From [Clostridium] innocuum (GTDB lineage: Bacteria; Bacillota_I; Bacilli_A; Erysipelotrichales; Erysipelotrichaceae), in NCBI GenBank assembly GCA_012317185.1, contig CP048838.1, positions 4,154,001-4,218,000 of the forward strand: a DNA stretch of 64,000 bases, written 5' to 3'. This document shows, one piece after another, positions 62,020 to 64,000 of the stretch (position 1 is the first letter of the stretch; every line of letters begins with the position of its first letter). The position numbers were made by a program, and so were the translations under genes. The notes under the pieces were generated by a model. That model had not been told where the DNA came from and did no database searches. It was given only the letters and a program-made list of their open reading frames with translations.

Positions 62020-64000
62020 ATGATGGTATATAAATCTTTCAAGAAAAGCAGTCGGAATAAAGATATGAGTGCTGTCTTGCAAACAGAATTCGAACAAAAA
62101 AGCAGCATTGATCTCAGTGATGTACAGATTCATTATAACTCTTCCTTGCCTAAGCAATACATGGCTGACGCCATTGCACATAATAATCAGATAGATATCG
62201 CTTCCGGAAAAGAACACCTGCTGCGACATGAGCTTACTCACATTATCCAACAAAAGCAAGGGCTCGTAGATGTCACGGAAAAGCGAGGAAATCATTATAT
62301 CAATAGCAGTAGTGTTTTGGAAAAGGGGGCAGACAATGCCGTTATAAAGCGTAAGCCACCGATGCATAAGCAGCAAAATATTATACAGATGGCCCCCATT
62401 ACCGATCAGGAAATTATAGACCAGATACTAAAGGCTGGCGTTATATACATCAATCCCCTGTATCCTGAACTCAAAGCCTTCTTTAAGGATGCAGACTCTG
62501 ATGATATAACTACAGAAACACTTCATGCCATTATTGAATTTGTTTATCGAACCGATACTGCTTCTGTTTCATACCTGCACAATCTCTTTCAGACATTCCC
62601 ATTTAAAGCTAACATACCAATATATATGGATTTTATACAGTTTATAAATCGTTACCCTGAATTAGGTCCATCACTTTTAAATTTTACTAATATACTCGGT
62701 ATTTCTGCTTCTGATTATCTCATAAGTGCATTTTCAAAAATCCCTGCCCTTGTTATAGATACCTTTGATTTACTGGTTATGCAACAAGATAATATTGCTG
62801 CATTTTCTACTCTTTTTCAAGAGCAGATACCTATGTGCGCGTCAGATATTATGGTCTCTGAAAATATTACGATGGCAAACCTCGGAGATTCCATCTATAA
62901 TATATTAGGTGAAAAGTCTTTTACTTTATTTAATGATTGTATATCAAAGCTTGTACACTGCTGTATACCAGCCAGTATTAGTGATGTTTTGCTTGGATGT
63001 AATCTGAATGTTACAGAATATATTCTAACTGTCATAGATGGACAGGTTTATACTGCTGACGCTGCAGCTACAGAAATAGATATGAAAATGTTTTTACGCA
63101 GGCTTCAATTAACCACTGATTATGTTCAGAGTATTTACAACAAATTCCATGGAAAGTATTTGATAAAGCCTACTGGCAGCGATCCACATTTGCAGGGACG
63201 CCAGGTCGTATTTCTTATCAATGCTTCGGGCGGTATTTTTGTCTATAAAAATCGTCCACTAGAGGTAGATAATGAGCTCGCTGGCAAAAATGGCTTTTTA
63301 GAGGAAGCAGGAGAGCTTTTAATAACAGATCCTGAGATGCAATTTCAAGGAATGTGCATTGATCCTGTATCACACATGGAGGAAGTCATTTCTCCTTTAG
63401 GCGCTCCAAAAACAGAACCACTTGATTTAGATACCGCTAAAAGAAACTATTTTCAGCTTGGTGCTTTGCAGGCGATTGCAAGCGTTACCGGAATAGTTGA
63501 TCTCCACGCAGACAACATTATATTTTCTGCAGTTGGACTTCACATTATTGATGCAGAATGTTCATTTCTATCTTTTACTGATACGTTAATAGAGCATGAC
63601 AGAACAAGCCCTTTCATAATGCTTTACTCCCCGTCCATGTTAAGCTACACAAATTCAGTCTTTTCAATCAAAATGCCTGACGACCAGGTTGTACTTTCTA
63701 CAACCAAATCTCCACTGCTTATGGAGATGTTCTATAAAGGAAAGAACTACACATTAATAAAAATCAAAGCAGAGAAGGCTACCTTTCTTCAAATACTATC
63801 TAAACACCTTGTCAATATACTTAGCTCCCGGATTGTTCCTATCGGGACAGGTGACTTTGGTGAATTGATGTATCGTTATGCCTTTTCAAACAATAAAGAA
63901 GATCTTCTGATGAATACCATCGAAAGGATAACAACTGATCTAATGAATGACAGCTACGCATATATGGCAGGACATCCAAAGCCTGTCTTTCAGTTTGATG
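62020..64000 (+). CDS. DUF4157-LanM kinase-like eCIS effector (partial)
   Basis: Runs off the right edge after 660 codons, no stop. ATG 62020 behind AAGGAG; a second ATG follows. N-terminal DUF4157: SDVQIHYNSS and HELTH (70-74) IIQQKQG. A long helical linker (about 130-370) leads to a DUF4135/LanM dehydratase-like kinase fold: DPHLQG (388-393), VYKNRP with Lys410, VDLHADN (His496, Asn499), and DAE (511-513), all equivalent to CylM/LanM motifs that phosphorylate Ser/Thr of a peptide. Divergent from the eCIS operon and likely co-regulated. A LanM-type kinase as eCIS payload would be unusual. Confidence 0.85.
   Translation, partial: MMVYKSFKKSSRNKDMSAVLQTEFEQKSSIDLSDVQIHYNSSLPKQYMADAIAHNNQIDIASGKEHLLRHELTHIIQQKQGLVDVTEKRGNHYINSSSVLEKGADNAVIKRKPPMHKQQNIIQMAPITDQEIIDQILKAGVIYINPLYPELKAFFKDADSDDITTETLHAIIEFVYRTDTASVSYLHNLFQTFPFKANIPIYMDFIQFINRYPELGPSLLNFTNILGISASDYLISAFSKIPALVIDTFDLLVMQQDNIAAFSTLFQEQIPMCASDIMVSENITMANLGDSIYNILGEKSFTLFNDCISKLVHCCIPASISDVLLGCNLNVTEYILTVIDGQVYTADAAATEIDMKMFLRRLQLTTDYVQSIYNKFHGKYLIKPTGSDPHLQGRQVVFLINASGGIFVYKNRPLEVDNELAGKNGFLEEAGELLITDPEMQFQGMCIDPVSHMEEVISPLGAPKTEPLDLDTAKRNYFQLGALQAIASVTGIVDLHADNIIFSAVGLHIIDAECSFLSFTDTLIEHDRTSPFIMLYSPSMLSYTNSVFSIKMPDDQVVLSTTKSPLLMEMFYKGKNYTLIKIKAEKATFLQILSKHLVNILSSRIVPIGTGDFGELMYRYAFSNNKEDLLMNTIERITTDLMNDSYAYMAGHPKPVFQFD

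Noticed and set aside
61860..62376. Minus-strand frames in and before the DUF4157-LanM gene
   Set aside because: They run antisense to the well-supported plus-strand effector and through the repeat-containing promoter.
1..64000. CRISPR arrays, tRNA or rRNA genes, and antibiotic-resistance genes
   Set aside because: No regularly spaced direct-repeat array or recognisable RNA gene or resistance family was seen on reading both strands; the tet(M) slot of the ICE holds the PadR operon.

Overview
The window looks like a chromosomal stretch of a low-to-moderate GC Firmicute. The gene set (secA-prfB, two csp genes, comFA/comFC, a LevR-controlled mannose-family PTS and a collagen-like surface or spore-coat type protein) fits an Erysipelotrichaceae / [Clostridium] innocuum-like organism. 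That assignment is inference from gene content, not a database match. Four blocks follow one another.

Block 1 (1-6.3 kb, all minus strand) is housekeeping and surface: a secreted GH25 lysozyme (runs off the left edge), prfB with its programmed +1 frameshift, secA, a Cys-rich collagen-like protein and a cold-shock gene. Block 2 (about 6.33-29.07 kb, mostly plus strand) is a Tn916-family integrative conjugative element (ICE) inserted between two csp genes. It carries int, xis, the two orf7/orf8-type regulators, a Rep/relaxase, an FtsK-like coupling ATPase, a VirB4-like ATPase, TcpC/D/E homologues, a CwlT-type cell-wall hydrolase and two ArdA antirestriction proteins. Its cargo is a thioester/VaFE-repeat LPXTG-type adhesin, two small cassettes each bracketed by a look-alike promoter and terminator, and a PadR-controlled operon with a palindromic operator and a frameshifted methyltransferase. 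No antibiotic-resistance gene was seen.

Block 3 (29.1-40.3 kb, minus strand) holds the second csp gene, comFA-comFC, galE, and an operon of a LevR-type activator, a sugar epimerase, PTS EIIA/B/C/D and a SIS-domain deglycase. Its layout resembles fructoselysine/glucoselysine (Amadori product) uses.

Block 4 (40.3-64.0 kb) is the most striking part: an extracellular contractile injection system (eCIS, Afp/PVC-like). A long minus-strand operon encodes, in transcription order, an eCIS-associated protein, two membrane proteins (one kinase-like, one MORN-repeat), a DUF4255 cap protein, a DUF4280 PAAR-like tip, a DUF4157-WHH nuclease-like effector, one sheath, a DUF4157-ADP-ribosyltransferase effector split by a single in-frame TAA, two tube proteins, assembly proteins, hub, spike, gp25, two large baseplate proteins, a gpI-like protein and an AAA+ ATPase. 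Divergently transcribed from its head is a third DUF4157 protein fused to a LanM-type (lanthipeptide synthetase) kinase-like domain, truncated by the right edge. The 222-bp divergent promoter contains four copies of a 12-bp motif (TGGGAYRAAYRG) in two pairs placed mirror-symmetrically, each 28 nt from a -10 box, which suggests one unknown regulator switches machine and effector together.
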